A DNA stretch of 64,000 bases from Ceriagrion tenellum (GCA_963169105.1 CAUJGU010000404.1:56850-120849), one strand, 5' to 3'. Shown: positions 36,942 to 49,879, counted from the stretch's first letter. The notes: generated from the letters alone by a model not told the origin. A program made the numbers and translations.

Positions 36942-38438
36942 TCAAATTAATAATAAACAATGTTTTCTTTTTTTACGTACTTTTGTCTCATTGATGAGTG
37001 TCGCCACAACGTGTCCATCGTAGTATTCGAGGAGTGACGGGAGTTGTTCACTTAATCTCGACCTTCCGTCTTCAGATCCAAAAAAGGCGATCATCGAAGG
37101 AACGGCCGATGCCAAATATATCTCCTTTCCCTGTCGAGTCTCATTATCATTCAGTGCATATGTGATCCAATCATCCATTTCCACTCTGTCTCTCTTCTTC
37201 CTCTCCGCCTCATCGAGGATTCTCTTGAATCGCTCTCCGTCGCCCGAATACGGAAGTCCTTTGTTTTTGAATGCGAAATACACCGACAACTGCGACAATG
37301 TAGAGGCGAGAACTGAAATAGCGGATCTATCAAACGGCCCCCAATCCCCACTCACGTACGCCATTCGCTCTTCAAAGTCGGCGAATGAAACAAATTCACT
37401 TCCTTTCCGTTCTCTCCCGTCGTGGTCTCTTAAAGTCGGTTTTATTCCTCCGAGTCTAGAAGATCCAAAATCCACTGAAACTTTGACTGTCGATTGGAAT
37501 TGAAGGAATTCCAGAATGGACGCCGTAATGCGATCCTCGTCGTACAGCAATTCGTATCTTCTCTTCATTAACGAAATGTTCTCTTCGTTCATTGGCTTCA
37601 CTTCCGTCTTCCGCATCATCGCCTCGATGCATTGCTCTTTCAATTCCGCTGCACTAAATGTAGCTGGTATCGATATTTCTGATGGAATCGGCGTATCGAT
37701 TTCTTTCATATTCGGCACTTTACAAGTAGTCTTCTGAATTTCTGATTCAAGTTTTTTATAAATTTCCTGCATTTCTTTGGTTACATCCTGATACTGAGAG
37801 TCTATCATTTTTGAATTCTCCATTCCATCTTTCCTCTGCTTTTCAATGGATTCCTTAATTGAAGCGACTTCTTTTATCATCAAAGATTTGGCTTCATCCA
37901 ATTCTTTCTTGAATTCCTCTTGGGAAATTTTGAGATTGGACGAAATGGATAATACATTTTCCAGTTTGCTAGTAATTTCAGAGAGAGACTCTCTCAAATC
38001 CGTATTCAAAGCAGTTTTTACCTCAAATATCTCTGCTTTCACTGATTTTTCAATAAGATCTACTTTGGTAGAGAATACTGATTCCAATTCTTTCTTGCAT
38101 TCCACGTGTCTACGATCTCTAGCTGACCTCAGGAATTGTAGTATTTTCACGCGGTTCAAATCGCCTTGGTGCTTTTTGATCATCTCCTCGGCCAATTGTA
38201 TCGCATTGCAGCCGTCACTTCCCTTCGTCGAAGGGTCAGAACCTAAAACCATGGCCTTGCGAACCCATCTGGGATTGCCTATCCTAACCGCTTGAAGGAG
38301 CAGCAATCGCGGGGTCGCGTCGATGTCCGGTACATTTCCCAGTAGACTGTTATCGTGCGTCTCAATGACATCTCTAATGGACGCATCGTCGTCAATTAGC
38401 GCTTCCATTGCTTTGAGTGTCACTTGGCTGTCTGCCAT
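36942..38438 (-). CDS. Unrecognised ankyrin-like/coiled-coil protein, 498 aa
   Basis: This is the only long host-like coding region. The start at 38,438 is chosen because it is the first ATG in the inferred spliced mRNA and sits in a strong context (GCAGGGATGG). Residues 44-105 resemble an ankyrin unit with flanking helices (LLLLQAVRIGNPRWVRKAM, then LGSDPSTKGSDGCNAIQLAE). Residues 110-240 are a charged, heptad-like coiled coil. Residues 260-498 form a predicted mixed domain with SVDFGSSRLGG and YVSGDWGPFDRSAISVLAST; I recognise no family. The reading frame is intact and richer in G+C than its surroundings. Exon 1 is probably the leader at 49,526-49,688, under a heat-shock-type promoter. A possible donor (AAA/GTACGT at 36,980) near the end means the final KVRKK...LLI may be intron read-through. 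Function and location are unknown; no membrane segment lies within the 498 residues. Confidence 0.8.
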   Translation of the reverse strand: MADSQVTLKAMEALIDDDASIRDVIETHDNSLLGNVPDIDATPRLLLLQAVRIGNPRWVRKAMVLGSDPSTKGSDGCNAIQLAEEMIKKHQGDLNRVKILQFLRSARDRRHVECKKELESVFSTKVDLIEKSVKAEIFEVKTALNTDLRESLSEITSKLENVLSISSNLKISQEEFKKELDEAKSLMIKEVASIKESIEKQRKDGMENSKMIDSQYQDVTKEMQEIYKKLESEIQKTTCKVPNMKEIDTPIPSEISIPATFSAAELKEQCIEAMMRKTEVKPMNEENISLMKRRYELLYDEDRITASILEFLQFQSTVKVSVDFGSSRLGGIKPTLRDHDGRERKGSEFVSFADFEERMAYVSGDWGPFDRSAISVLASTLSQLSVYFAFKNKGLPYSGDGERFKRILDEAERKKRDRVEMDDWITYALNDNETRQGKEIYLASAVPSMIAFFGSEDGRSRLSEQLPSLLEYYDGHVVATLINETKVRKKRKHCLLLI

Positions 38439-38581
38439 CCCTGCGTTGTTAACGGAGTTAATGCAGAGAGAAATTGAAAGGAGTAAGTAGCTCAGGGATT
38501 GCAGAGCTTTAGTCGAAGAAGAATCTTCCTCTCTATCCTCGAATTCCACGGCAATTATAGTCGATTACCTTCAGTTTGCAC
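38439..38581 (-). other. 5' UTR part of the coding exon, with splice acceptor
   Basis: A textbook acceptor (CTTTTTTTCTGTCCACAG) ends at 38,582, so the exon starts at 38,581. The 143 nt up to the ATG contain no other ATG. The last 37 codons before the ATG are in frame and open after a TAA, starting at GTG 38,549. They encode a hydrophobic run (LSYLLLSISLCINSV) resembling a signal peptide, although no ATG precedes it. Confidence 0.7.
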
Positions 38582-41500
38582 CTGTGGACAGAAAAAAAGC
38601 GATATCCACCTTAAAAAAGGATTGTGAACAGACTCTGACCTAGCTATAATGTTACGCGACTGACATTTTAAACATGTATTATAGTGGCGATTGTTCTATC
38701 TCGAGACTTATCCCATTTATAGAAATAAAAAGATGTATTTTTTGGTCATGAGACAAGTAGAAAAAATATTTATGGTGAGTGCCAGGATATAATGATAAGG
38801 GACTAGATACGAAAAGCGCTTTAACGTCAGTGCAGCATCGACTTCTCTTCTGGGTCCTGAGACAAAGTTTTTGTCCGCAAAATTCACATACGAATATTTG
38901 CTATGATGCACATACATGGGAGAATGTGCTATTGTATCTATCGAGGAAATGTACACAAAACAAGGCCAAATACTCAGACACCCGTCCATTAGGTACATGA
39001 CTAACTAAAAAGTGGATATGCCTCGGAGGGAAGGAAGAGTGATGGACATTCACCCAAAAAAATTAACCAAAACCAGAAATAATGAGACCTAAACCCGTAT
39101 TAACAGCGATAATTTGACCCTAGAAGGCTTTTGTCGACCGGGAGAAAAGTGAAAGCGTTCGTACGAAATCTTCACACAAATCAAATTGTTTTACATCCTA
39201 TCCGACTGACGGATGACTTTAACTTATATGGGGTTAAAGCAATAACGGGAATAGCAATTCCTTAGAAGCCAATGGGAAAGTCTTTAATTAAACGCATAAA
39301 CAACCAAATTCATTCGATGTTAGTATCGTCTCAAACGAGTGTTTTTTATATTATTTTTCAGCCCGGCATTTAGCCTTGGGAAAATGAAATAAACTTTCAA
39401 ATGGGCATTGATATGAAAACCCAATTACAACATTCCGCCTTGTACCTTTCAATGCGACATCTGTCCTGCACGATGAGGAAATATATTACGTAAAAGTGAA
39501 CTGTTAATTTCTTTAAAGAGTTTACTTTTAGAATAAAATATTGTGTGATGTTCATCGAAAAGAATTCCGGAATTCCTATTCGACACTCAATCCTATTTCA
39601 TCGGAGACTGAGGCACTATAAGGAGCTTTAGAGAAATAGTTAGGTTTCCGAAATATTGATACCATTGTCTCAATATATGATGCCATGGAAATATTTTCCA
39701 AACTATGGAGGTAGACTTTCACTCGTACAATCTCTTCAAAATCAGACAATCGGATTATTGTTTATTTTGGGAAAAAGTTTCAGCAGAGCTGCATCTCGGG
39801 ACACATTAAGGCAGTGGAAAAATTTTTCCTCTGGATTAAGAAATTCATTGACTAAATCTTTGGAGAAATATTGTTACCAAGGGTTTATGGAAGGATTGGG
39901 ATATCTTTTTGAAGAAACGTCCTTGCAATATGTCTATAGAGGTCTCTGTTTCAGAGTGAATGTACGAAGCAGCAAAATTGTATTCTTTATCACTAACATT
40001 TGTAGCAAGAGAAGTTATAAATCTATTGTTTCAAATCAAAATATCTACAGAAACTATTGATAAGTACTCGAAAATACTCTTCAGAATCAAGCCATTAACT
40101 ATAAATTTGAAGGAAATTTTCAAATTCAAACAAAACAAGGACAAACCGACTCCGACACCCGTTGATTGGGCACATGACTTACCAAAAAGTGGATATGCCT
40201 TGAAGGGAAGGGAGAGTGAAGTACATTCACCCAAAAATTAAACCGGAAACAGAAATAATGAGGCCTAAACCCGGCTAATCAGCATTACAAGAGCTCAATC
40301 GTAAATCGTTACAAGAAGGCTTTGGGAGACCGGATATGAAAGGTAAAAGCGTTAATGAATTTTGAACGAAATCTTCACACAATTCAAACTGTATTAGTTT
40401 CATTCCGACTGATGGATGAATTAAACTTAAATCAGGCTTAAAACAATATCAGGGATAGCAATTGGAGCACACAATATCGTGATATGACATCATCAGAGAA
40501 AAAATGGCTCAAATTATTGAATCATGTTCCTTGAAATGTCCGCTTCAGGTAACCGGAGTGAAAGGTTTCAATATACACGCCAGGCATCGATCTATTACAC
40601 GATATTGTTGATTTTAAGGCAGATAATATTAACAAAATATAAGAATTCGTAAGAAATTATGATTGACTCTGGTAACACAAGGCTTTGGTGGTTAGTAGAT
40701 GAATAAATAATGAATGCAAAACACACTAAGTATTTTGATGTCGTATAGTCTTTAAAGATGCAAAATCAATCTGTATTTAATGCCGATATTTTGAGACATT
40801 CCGTAAATTTTTATGTGGTTTGTTACATTTTTCATCAAATTTTTTCCCACTCTGTCTCATTATCACCTAAAAACTTAACTTTTTTAAAAGAATAGGCGGC
40901 AACATTACTATGTTACACAAAGTGTGGCTCAAAGACTTTAAGATTGCGTGATGGTTATTTTAAAGGATTACAGCTTTGCTATTGGACGCATAATATTAGT
41001 TCAACGGAGCCAGAAGCGTTACCATGAGTTTTGAAAGATTAGTAAAACTCCTGATATATTGATGCCATTGATTGAATCTCGCATGCCATGGAAATATTTA
41101 CCAAATGATGGAGTGGGAATACGAAACGTAAACCCTCTTTAAAACCTGACGATCGGACTATTATATATTTGGGAAAAAGTTTCAGCAGAGTTGCCTCTTG
41201 GGACACAATAATTCAGTGGAATATTTTTTCGTTTTGGTTAAAAGACCCATTGACAAAGCTTTTGATAAACTATCGAAACTAAGGGCTTAAGAAACAATTG
41301 AGACACGGATTAATCAAAGAAAACGGTGTTTGCATTAGCGGATAATCCAGCCTGTATGTTTATAGAGTTATTGTTTGCTTCTTGACTAAACGTCCCTGCA
41401 ATATGTCTTTAGAGGGTTTTATTTCAGAAACTCTGTACGGAGGTAATACATTTTAAACTTTATCACTAAATAGTATCACAACAGAAGCAATAAAATTAAT

Positions 41501-43959
41501 GTTTGACTCTCAAATATCTACATATAGGCATGATGAGGACTCGTAAACTCTCAATGAAATCGAGCCGTTAACTATAAATTGGACAGAAATTTTCAAATGA
41601 AAAGTTTCTTCAAAGGATATATATTAGTCAACGAATGAAATCTACTTGGATGTATCACCTAAGGTTTAACTGATTATATTCCCTTCATGGTTACACATCA
41701 CCAATCATGAACGAACTGTATAAAAAGAGTTAGTCTTTACTGTTGAGGGAAACTACGAACTAGTTAAATTGTGCTTAGAATATTGCTAGATCAATTGATA
41801 ATAAACAGCCTTTCATTCGGAAGATATATGGAGATCATAGAAAGGCTAGGTACTGTATTTGTGTTTAGTACTGCCTTGGCATTGATGACTTAATAATGTC
41901 CTCGTAATGACCTCGTCTGATTTGACCGTAGGTCAAGTTACTATTCCCTGTGTTACGCAAACATTTTTCGCACTTTGTCTTTTAAGTTGAAGAACGAGAC
42001 AAAATTTTCCATTATTTAAGTCAGGGTGATGTAATTACGACACTTATCGCAAATAAAATTTTTAAAAAAATATTTAATATATTTTCTCTGAAGAAGTTAT
42101 TGAAAATCTTCCTCGTGACCTGATTTCTGTGGTACATTATCAAATGAGAACACTGTAGATTTGCAGAAAGCGGCTATGTGATTAATGCTAACACATTTGT
42201 TAACAAACGATGGTCCTTTTTGTCAAAACGAGTTATGAAAATGGGATCTATTCGAGCAAATATGAGAGTTCAATCGCGTGTCATTTTAATTTTCTGGCTC
42301 CGTAGCATTTACTGTAAATGAGAAGGAGTCGTTTATTAAATGATGAGTTGGTGCTTTATTTAATATGTTAGATTCGTTATTTTGATGTTATTCAATGTTT
42401 ATAAAATAAGAAGCATTTATATAACACCATGCCTTGCTGATTTCATTTCATTTAATATATTAAGCCCTGGTTACGTAATTTTGTTTACTTGTTTGTACGC
42501 GTGTTATATCTTATAACGCGTAATACTATGCAAAGTTATATCATTTATACGAGTAAACGTGAACCTTAGACACATGCTTGCCTTTTGACCTGCCAGTGGG
42601 AAAGTCTACAATTACACGCAAACACAACCAAATTTATTCGATTTATTATCGTGTCATAAGAGAGGTTTTAATATTCTTTTACAGCCTGGCCCTAAGCCTT
42701 GGGAAAATGAAATAAACTTTCAAAGGGGCATTGATATGAAAACCCAATTAGAAACATTCACCCATGTACCTTTTAAAGCGTTATCTATCCTCCATGACTT
42801 CCGAATATAAGCGTTTACTTGTAACGCCATGAATAAAATTTCTTTAAGAATTCATGCATTTTATTTACACATATTTGAGTGCAATGTACCTAACCAGACG
42901 TCATCAAACGAGTACACGACACCAACTTAAAATGGTCATGGTATACTGTAGGTTAAAAATCATTTTGAAAATTGGTTAAATTTAACAAGATTCTGACAAA
43001 CATTCTAATTTTGGACAAATATGCTAACCGCCTGGTACGAGAGACTCCGGCCAATATTAGTCCAAAGTGAATATTTTAAACGTCAGAAAAATTTTAACTT
43101 TGTATACAGCTATTGTACTACAGACATTAAAGACAAAACATAAAAGAGACTTTAGTAAATGGGATAAGTAGATATCCATAGGCGCTTACATGCAAAAAAT
43201 CATTGCGATCCAAAAGTCATGTCAGCAAACAAAAAATAGATGCATTCCTATCTCAATTTTAAAAATCTAATCGAAAAAAGGAAATGAAATTGGCTAAAAC
43301 GTTGCCTCTCACAGGCGTTTAAAATTGATTAAAATTAGTTTTTCAAAGATATTTATACAGCTTTTGATGAATTCAAGGCATTTATTTTCTTGTGCAAAGT
43401 GCAAATATATAAAAGAAACATTGTCATTCCTCATATATTTTTAAGTAAGTTTTGGGATTAATTACGACGAAAATTATAAATAAATTCTCTTTTTAAAATG
43501 CTATGTTATGGAAGTGTTTTGTAATTATCCCATTTTTAAATAGATTTTTAAAAAATTAGAGCAAACATTTATGTTCTCCCTATATTAATATGCCATTCTT
43601 TATAAAGGAATCATCATGATGTTGCACTAAATATATGGATCACAAAAGGAGAATAAATATCTATTTAAGGATATTTAATGGGAATGATCGAACATTTAAG
43701 AAGAGTATTCAAAAGCAACGAGGAAACATCGAGCAAATTTATCGGCTTTTGAAAATGGATCACTCAACTAAGCGTTGATCGCTTAAACCAGACCGTGGCA
43801 GAAAATACTTTACTTTTCTTAAGCAAATGAATAAATACGCAAAAAAATAATTTTTAACTTTCTGTAAGGAAACATAAGAGGGAAAACGCGGTGATAATGA
43901 CCCCCATTGATTGCCCTTTTAACCTGCTCCTTAGGATTTACCACATCCCGTTTTGTGTG

Positions 43960-44290
43960 ATGCATTCCTACTGACAGATCGTTGAGCAAATTTCGCTTTC
44001 GCCTCTGTCCTTCCCACTTCGCATATCCCTGAGATGGCTACTCTTTCTTCCTCCCACTTTCCCCCTTTGAGTTGCACGTCTTCCGTTCCTCACTCTCACC
44101 TACGGAGTCAGCTATGATCTGTGCCCCTGGTTACGCGACACGACTGACGTCATCGCAAGCCAATTGTAGCTCGCTCCGGAGGATTTACGTGGTGACGCCG
44201 GGCCGGAAAGGGAGCGCGCCAACGAGAAGGGAGGGGACTCTTGTCGGTGATGGACGCTAGGAAACTAAGAATAAAGGAGAGTAACTAAAG
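43960..44290. other. GC-rich patch with a perfect CRE and CCAAT box
   Basis: In otherwise AT-rich sequence this segment is GC-rich and holds TGACGTCA at 44,145-44,152 and CCAAT at 44,160-44,164. It could be an inserted element or an intronic promoter. No transcript is evident. Confidence 0.35.
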
Positions 44291-44419
44291 TATGTGTCGT
44301 TGTACACATTTGTTACCTGATGATCCCTCAACGCAACGCACGTCCATAGAGTGTTACAAAACGTTACGCTAAATAGTATGTCCTACAATAATGAAGTCCC
44401 CTAACGTTCTGGAGATGGT

Positions 44420-45140
44420 GAGAAAAGCCGATAAGTTCTCAGTTCTCAATGAAGAGAATTTATCTAACCATACCTACTCTTGGCGGTAATTGGACACCAT
44501 AGAGTGGAATACGTGTTTCTAGAGACCGTATGAAGGCCAGTATCTCTCCTCCATACATTGATGGAGTTGGGGCCCTCTCTTGTCCCAAGGGGCTAGGAAT
44601 GGTCCCTAAAGGCGGAAGAAAAAGAAAGCTGGCCAACGGCATAGGATGGAGAAGGAAATGAGAAACCACTTCATTTAACATTCACATGGATATCCCAAGT
44701 TACGCAGCCATGGGTAATGGATTGTACTAATGAGATATATACTAAATATGGGCTTTGAAACCCAAGATCGGGCAGGAGGAGAAAAAGGGCTTCTCGGTTC
44801 GTCAGAAAACGATATCCCATCAAGCCTTAATAAAAGGAATATATGAAGATAGAAACAAAGAATATGAGAACATTACTTAAGATGGGTAAACTAGAAAAAA
44901 TAAAGAGAGTAATGAAAGATAGTACGTTAGATACACTCGGGATAAGTAAGAATAGAAGGTCAGGAAATGGAGAAATAACAGTGATGTCTTCAAAGTGATG
45001 TATAGTGGGGGTGAGAAAAATGGAAACACTGGGGTGGCAATAATTGAGAATTCAAAATGGAGAAACCAAGTAACCAGCTTATATCTGATAAATGATAGAC
45101 TATTGATGGTTTAAATAAGAAGCACCAAAGGAGGAAAAAA
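44420..45140 (+). pseudogene. RTE/CFDP2-like LINE 5' fragment with endonuclease start
   Basis: 44,425-44,840 resembles the 5' leader of the element at 21,000 (shared TTCTCAGTTCTCAATGAA). 44,845-45,120 encodes MRTLLKMGKLEKIKRVMKD, LDTLGISKNR, GNGEITV, and GVAIIENSKWRN in shifted frames, as in the N-terminal endonuclease (NVRTLL, LGISETRW, GVAIIVNKKW). It stops abruptly at about 45,135, so it lacks the reverse transcriptase. Confidence 0.72.
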
Positions 45141-48100
45141 TATATTTCAAGATATTTCTTGGGAATGAACGAATATTGAAGAAGAGTTTTCTCAGGCAAA
45201 ATAAATCTTGAGAATATCAAGACTAGACACAGTGTTACATTTTAAATTGCCCTACGCAAATACTGTGTTTGCGAATCTAACGGAGGAAAAAATCTTGCTA
45301 ATTATTCGTTACTCAAACGTGAATCACTCCATGAAACTCTGATTGCTTTAACCAGACCGCGGAAGAAAAGACCAATAAACGTAAGGAATTGATTTAATGT
45401 CCGAAAATTTAAAAACAACGTCTAATAAGGAAATTAAAAGTGAGAAAACGTACATAAATACAATTAAACTGATTGAATGTCCCTATAAACTGCTCCTTCG
45501 GATTAAACGAAACATGTTGAGTGCGATGCATTTATATGAGATGCGTTACATTATATATCCTACAGAATAGAGTGTAGAATTATGAGTGTAGGTTCTTCAC
45601 AACTCAAAGTATTCAAAGTGAATGAGGACGCCATAGTAGCTGAATTAACAAATGGATTTTGCGTGATATATATATGGAGGCGATTTTGAATTCCATTTGA
45701 AACGCATGCCATTATGTAGGTTGAATAAAGCACTTAACGTAATGTTATTTCTAACCAATATTTATGTCCATCTATATCACAAGTTATCTTTCTCTGACCG
45801 GTCCCATAGGTAGTCGTACTGACAACTGATCGGAATTGCGAAAAAAGCATAAAAAATTATTGTGTCTTATATATCTGGACGAATTGGATGAAAAAAAAGA
45901 TAAATAAAAAATAAATTTATGATCAATCGCTTTTTTGTTTCAGTTGAATGATTTGGGTTCACAGCGTTGATTATAGCTATATCTGGAAAAATCGCGCCAC
46001 GCTTAAAAAGGACTTTTCTTAAACACTCCAATTTACTTTTATATCGGGAAAAGCCGAGGAGTTTCAATAAACAACGTGTTTCGCATTATAAATAAAGTGA
46101 GAAATGCAAATATGGAAACATCTTTCGCCTTTAACGAGAGTGATTGTAGGGATATATATTATTTTATTCTTCACGGCAAACTTTTATTGCAAAAGAAGTG
46201 ATAAAAATATTGTTTCAATTTGAAATATCTAGAGAAACGATTGATAGGTACCAGTAACTAATCTTCAGAGTCAAGCTATTGTCAATTCAATTGAGCCATT
46301 TCTTCATGGGCTTCATGGCAGTCGACAAATGCTATTTACTTGGATGTATCACTCAAGATTTATTTGTTTACATTTCGTCCATGGTTACGGTATATCATTC
46401 ATAAATTTATTATAAAAAAGAGAGTCCTCCTGTTGAGGGAAACTACGAACAAGTTGCATTTTTCTTAAAATTTTGCTTAAATTGTGTTTCATAATAAACA
46501 GTTATTAAGCCGGTAGATATAAGGAAATATTTTAAAGACTAAGAACTGTATTCGTGTTTAGTACTGCCTTGGTATTATGATTAATTATTAATCTGATTTG
46601 ACCATAGGTCAAGTTAATATTCACTGTAATGAGCAAGAATTCAGCACATAGCCTTTATAGTTGTGTAATGAGAAAAAAATTCCCCATTAATTAATTCAGA
46701 TGTTCATTGTGAAATAAGAATACTGACAATTTGTAGTAAACGTCAAAATAATGCATGCTAAGACTTTGGTTAACAAACGATGGGGTTTTGCGAGTCAAAT
46801 TTTACTTCATTTTAATATGCTGGCTACGTAAGATTTACTTGAAACTAGAAAGAGGAAATTAATTAAAGAAAAATAACTGCGTTACTTTTTGTGTGTCTTA
46901 TGGTATTTTAATGAAATTCAGCAGTTAGAAAAAGAGCAACATTTTCAAGTCATCTGCATTGCTGATTGTACTAAATGTTTTGTGTTACACCCTCGTTACC
47001 TTATTGCGTCAAGTTGTTTTCGGTATACGTCGTATTTTTTATAATGCGGTACACTATGCATAATTATATCGTATCTTCGAGCAAAATTGAAACCTTAGAC
47101 ACATGTCTGATTTTTGTCCTGCCAAGTGAAAGGTATTCAAATATAAGCCTTGGAGAAATGTAATAAACTTGTGCATGGGCATTGATATAGAAATTCAACT
47201 ACAACATTCTACCATTTAACTTTCAAGGTGTCATATATTCTATCCTCCTCGGTTATGGCGTGTTGTATATAATACTAAGACGTTTTAATGTTTAATTTAT
47301 GCAAAATTATATCGTATCTGTGAGCAAAATTGAAACCTTAGACACTTGTCTGTTTTTGTCCTGCCAATTGAATAGTATTCAAACAAACGCACAAATAACA
47401 AAATACAGTTGTTTTTAATGTCGCCGAAAGCCTTGAAAAATTGAAATAAAATTGTCCATGGGCATTGATATGCAAATCTAACTACAACATTCCACCATTA
47501 AAAATTATTGTGTCTTGAGCTGTTTTAGGGAGATGTTCTTCCACTCAATGGAAAAGTATTGATGACAATGAAAAATTCCCCTGATTCTTTGCATGTTATA
47601 TCTGCCACGGGTAAAGGATTAAACTTACTCATCAGTGAGAGGACATCACAGTGAAATTATGGGCCAGTGTAAAAACAATCGTGATTCTTTCATAAAACTG
47701 TAGAGTAAATGGCAAAATACCCTTCTTTCGCCCTACAAAGATGTAATCTAAGGACTTTACAAACCGGTCAGAATCCATTAAACGCAGTTAGCCAGAGAGC
47801 ACGCTTTGATGAATGATAATATTTGATATTTTTCAATTTTTTGTTATAAAAAATCCTTTCATATACAATATCAAAGTTAATAAATATTCTATTTAAACAC
47901 AATAATAATGGATGACTTTAGGCGTTGTTGTCAGTGTTAACAATACGGTATTATATTTAAATCTGTGTAACTGCATTTAAATTTGTTTCAGAGATGAATT
48001 TTTGAACCATGTACGACCTGGTAGGAATTTGCTAAAATTTTTTCGATGAAGTTTTAAATTCATCGCAAGACGTATTTGTGTAAATTACGTATTCATATTA

Positions 48101-49525
48101 ACTCATATCAAACTTAAACCCAATAATATTGAAAGAATTTGCTTTTCTTGGGACAATCAATTTATATTTTCGTAAATGGGAAATGACAATAGAAATGGAC
48201 ACAAAGAAACAAATGTGAACACGTCCTACAATAAAAAGTGCGAAAGCAGATTTAACCAATTGATCTTTATAATTCTCATGTGTTTGCTTACATTTATGCA
48301 ATGTTAATTCATGTATAATGTAAGTGAAAAAGATCAAAGAAAACTATGAGGAGTTATTTTCTTATCCACTGAAAATATAGAACTTTAAATAAAGTATATT
48401 GTATTGGAGCAAAAAATCACAACGTTGAAAGTTTAATTTAGGTAAAATAAAGTAATCCAACGGACACTTTAGAGACCAAATCTAGCCTACTTTGGAGGGA
48501 GATACAATCATCAATAAAAAAAAATGACTAAGGCGTATCGTGTAAATATTCTCACATACTCAAAAAGCTATAAAAAGTTGAGAATATCTGTAGCTGCCGC
48601 TGAAAAAAGCTGAAAAGTGTATCTGCCGATGATATGAAAACGTGAAATGGCTAAAAACTTCGAGTAATGTGACGTAGAGTTTTTTCTAAAATATGATTTA
48701 TGAATTTTTTTTCGAAATTTGTACAAAACCTTGTCGATTCCAAATAACTTTTTCCTCATACTTGCAAAGTATATCACCAAGAACACGTTTTAACCATGTA
48801 TTTCTATTAGTTTATGAAACTTTTATCACTGCAAAATATTATTGAAAGAGAAATTTAGAGGTGCTACTGACTTTGTTGTAAAATTGATATTTAAATTGTT
48901 GCAAATCAGTATTGGTTACAATCTCATGAAATAAAAAAATAAATAAATTCTAGCTAGAATAGGCTACAATTTGTGGAAGAAGACTAACATGTTACAGAGG
49001 CCGAGGCACTAACATTTACAACAGAAATGAGAGTGGCCTACCTTGTGAATATCGCCTTGTCCTTCTAAAGCGTCCTTTTTCTGAGAACTTCGTTAGCAGT
49101 TAAAACCGGAGAAAGGAGTAGACCTTCTTGAAATCACCGGTTCACTTCCTTTTCACTGTTGTAAGGTTCAAGATTCCGCCTCGTTCGTTTAGGGCCAAAT
49201 AAAAGATCTCCAAGTCGCCAAACGTTGTAAACTGAAAGAAAGGATAGCATATTATGTTTCATGTCAATATATAATTGGAATGAAATTGAAACAAATCTCA
49301 GGAAATATCTGACATTCGTATGATATTGTGATACGTAAATGTGTTTTGTTCAAACAACAAGTTCTTTGAGACTCAAATTCGCCAAATATTCATATTGTTC
49401 TGTATATTCCAATTCTAATACAACTCGAGTCTACTGAAGAGCATTTCTCCCAAGCACTACATTACTGAGTATAAACTTTTGATTTTACAACAAATTAAAG
49501 CTAAAGAAATTAAAACGGTCCATAC

Positions 49526-49688
49526 CGTGTGAGTAGAGAGTTTCCTCCTTTGCTGGCGTTGACTTCTTGAGAGCGAAGTACGGAGTCGTCGTCTGAGATG
49601 ATCTGCTGCTGCAATGGCTGAGTGGTCAGAGTTTTCTCTCCTGTCCTGTCCTTCCTTGGTGTTCGAGTTGAGTCGATGATTTGATGTC
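49526..49688 (-). other. Non-coding leader (5' UTR) exon of the ankyrin-like gene, copy 2
   Basis: The minus strand has no ATG from the start near 49,685-49,690 to the donor at 49,525/49,524 (CG/GTATGG). It starts about 30 nt after the TATA box at 49,707-49,716. It is very similar to 1,798-1,960. Splicing to 38,581 would give an mRNA whose first ATG is the one at 38,438. Confidence 0.6.
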
Positions 49689-49879
49689 TGGCTTCTGGAG
49701 CGCCGTCTTTTTATATGAACCGATGGGCAGATAACAGAGCAGGAGGAGGAGGACCTTACTTTTCCTTCTATAGCGTTTGACCAATAAAATACCTACCTTT
49801 ATTTCCTTGCATAGCCCTTGGCCAATGGAATACCTTCGTTCTGGTCGCAGTGGAGTGAGCGGGGCAGGTGAGCTGCGCA

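Larger units (their letters stand above)
39005..47500. repeat. Nested diverged duplications within the inferred intron
   Basis: Blocks recur in the same orientation: 39,005-39,250 with 40,183-40,470; 39,645-40,130 with 41,035-41,600 and in part 46,165-46,290; 39,290-39,510 with 42,610-42,840, 47,140-47,230 and 47,430-47,510; 41,610-42,000 with 46,320-46,640; 42,520-42,600 with 47,045-47,120 and 47,285-47,360; 43,660-43,970 with 45,145-45,510. Shared landmarks include GGGCATTGATATGAAAACCC, TTGAGGGAAACTACGAAC, CTTGGATGTATCAC and GAAACCTTAGACAC. All copies are non-coding. Confidence 0.82.
38582..49525 (-). other. Inferred intron 1 of the minus-strand gene
   Basis: It joins the leader exon donor at 49,525 (GTATGG) to the acceptor at 38,582. 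The interval has no other credible exon. The link is inferred from orientation, splice signals and ATG-free leaders; an intervening exon is possible. Confidence 0.5.

Noticed and set aside
37162..38295. Plus-strand open frames of 73-149 codons
   Set aside because: They are antisense shadows of the 498-aa minus-strand ORF.
39656..40060. 134-codon plus-strand ORF in the intron
   Set aside because: Its duplicate at 41,035-41,600 carries stops and frame changes, and no motif is recognisable.
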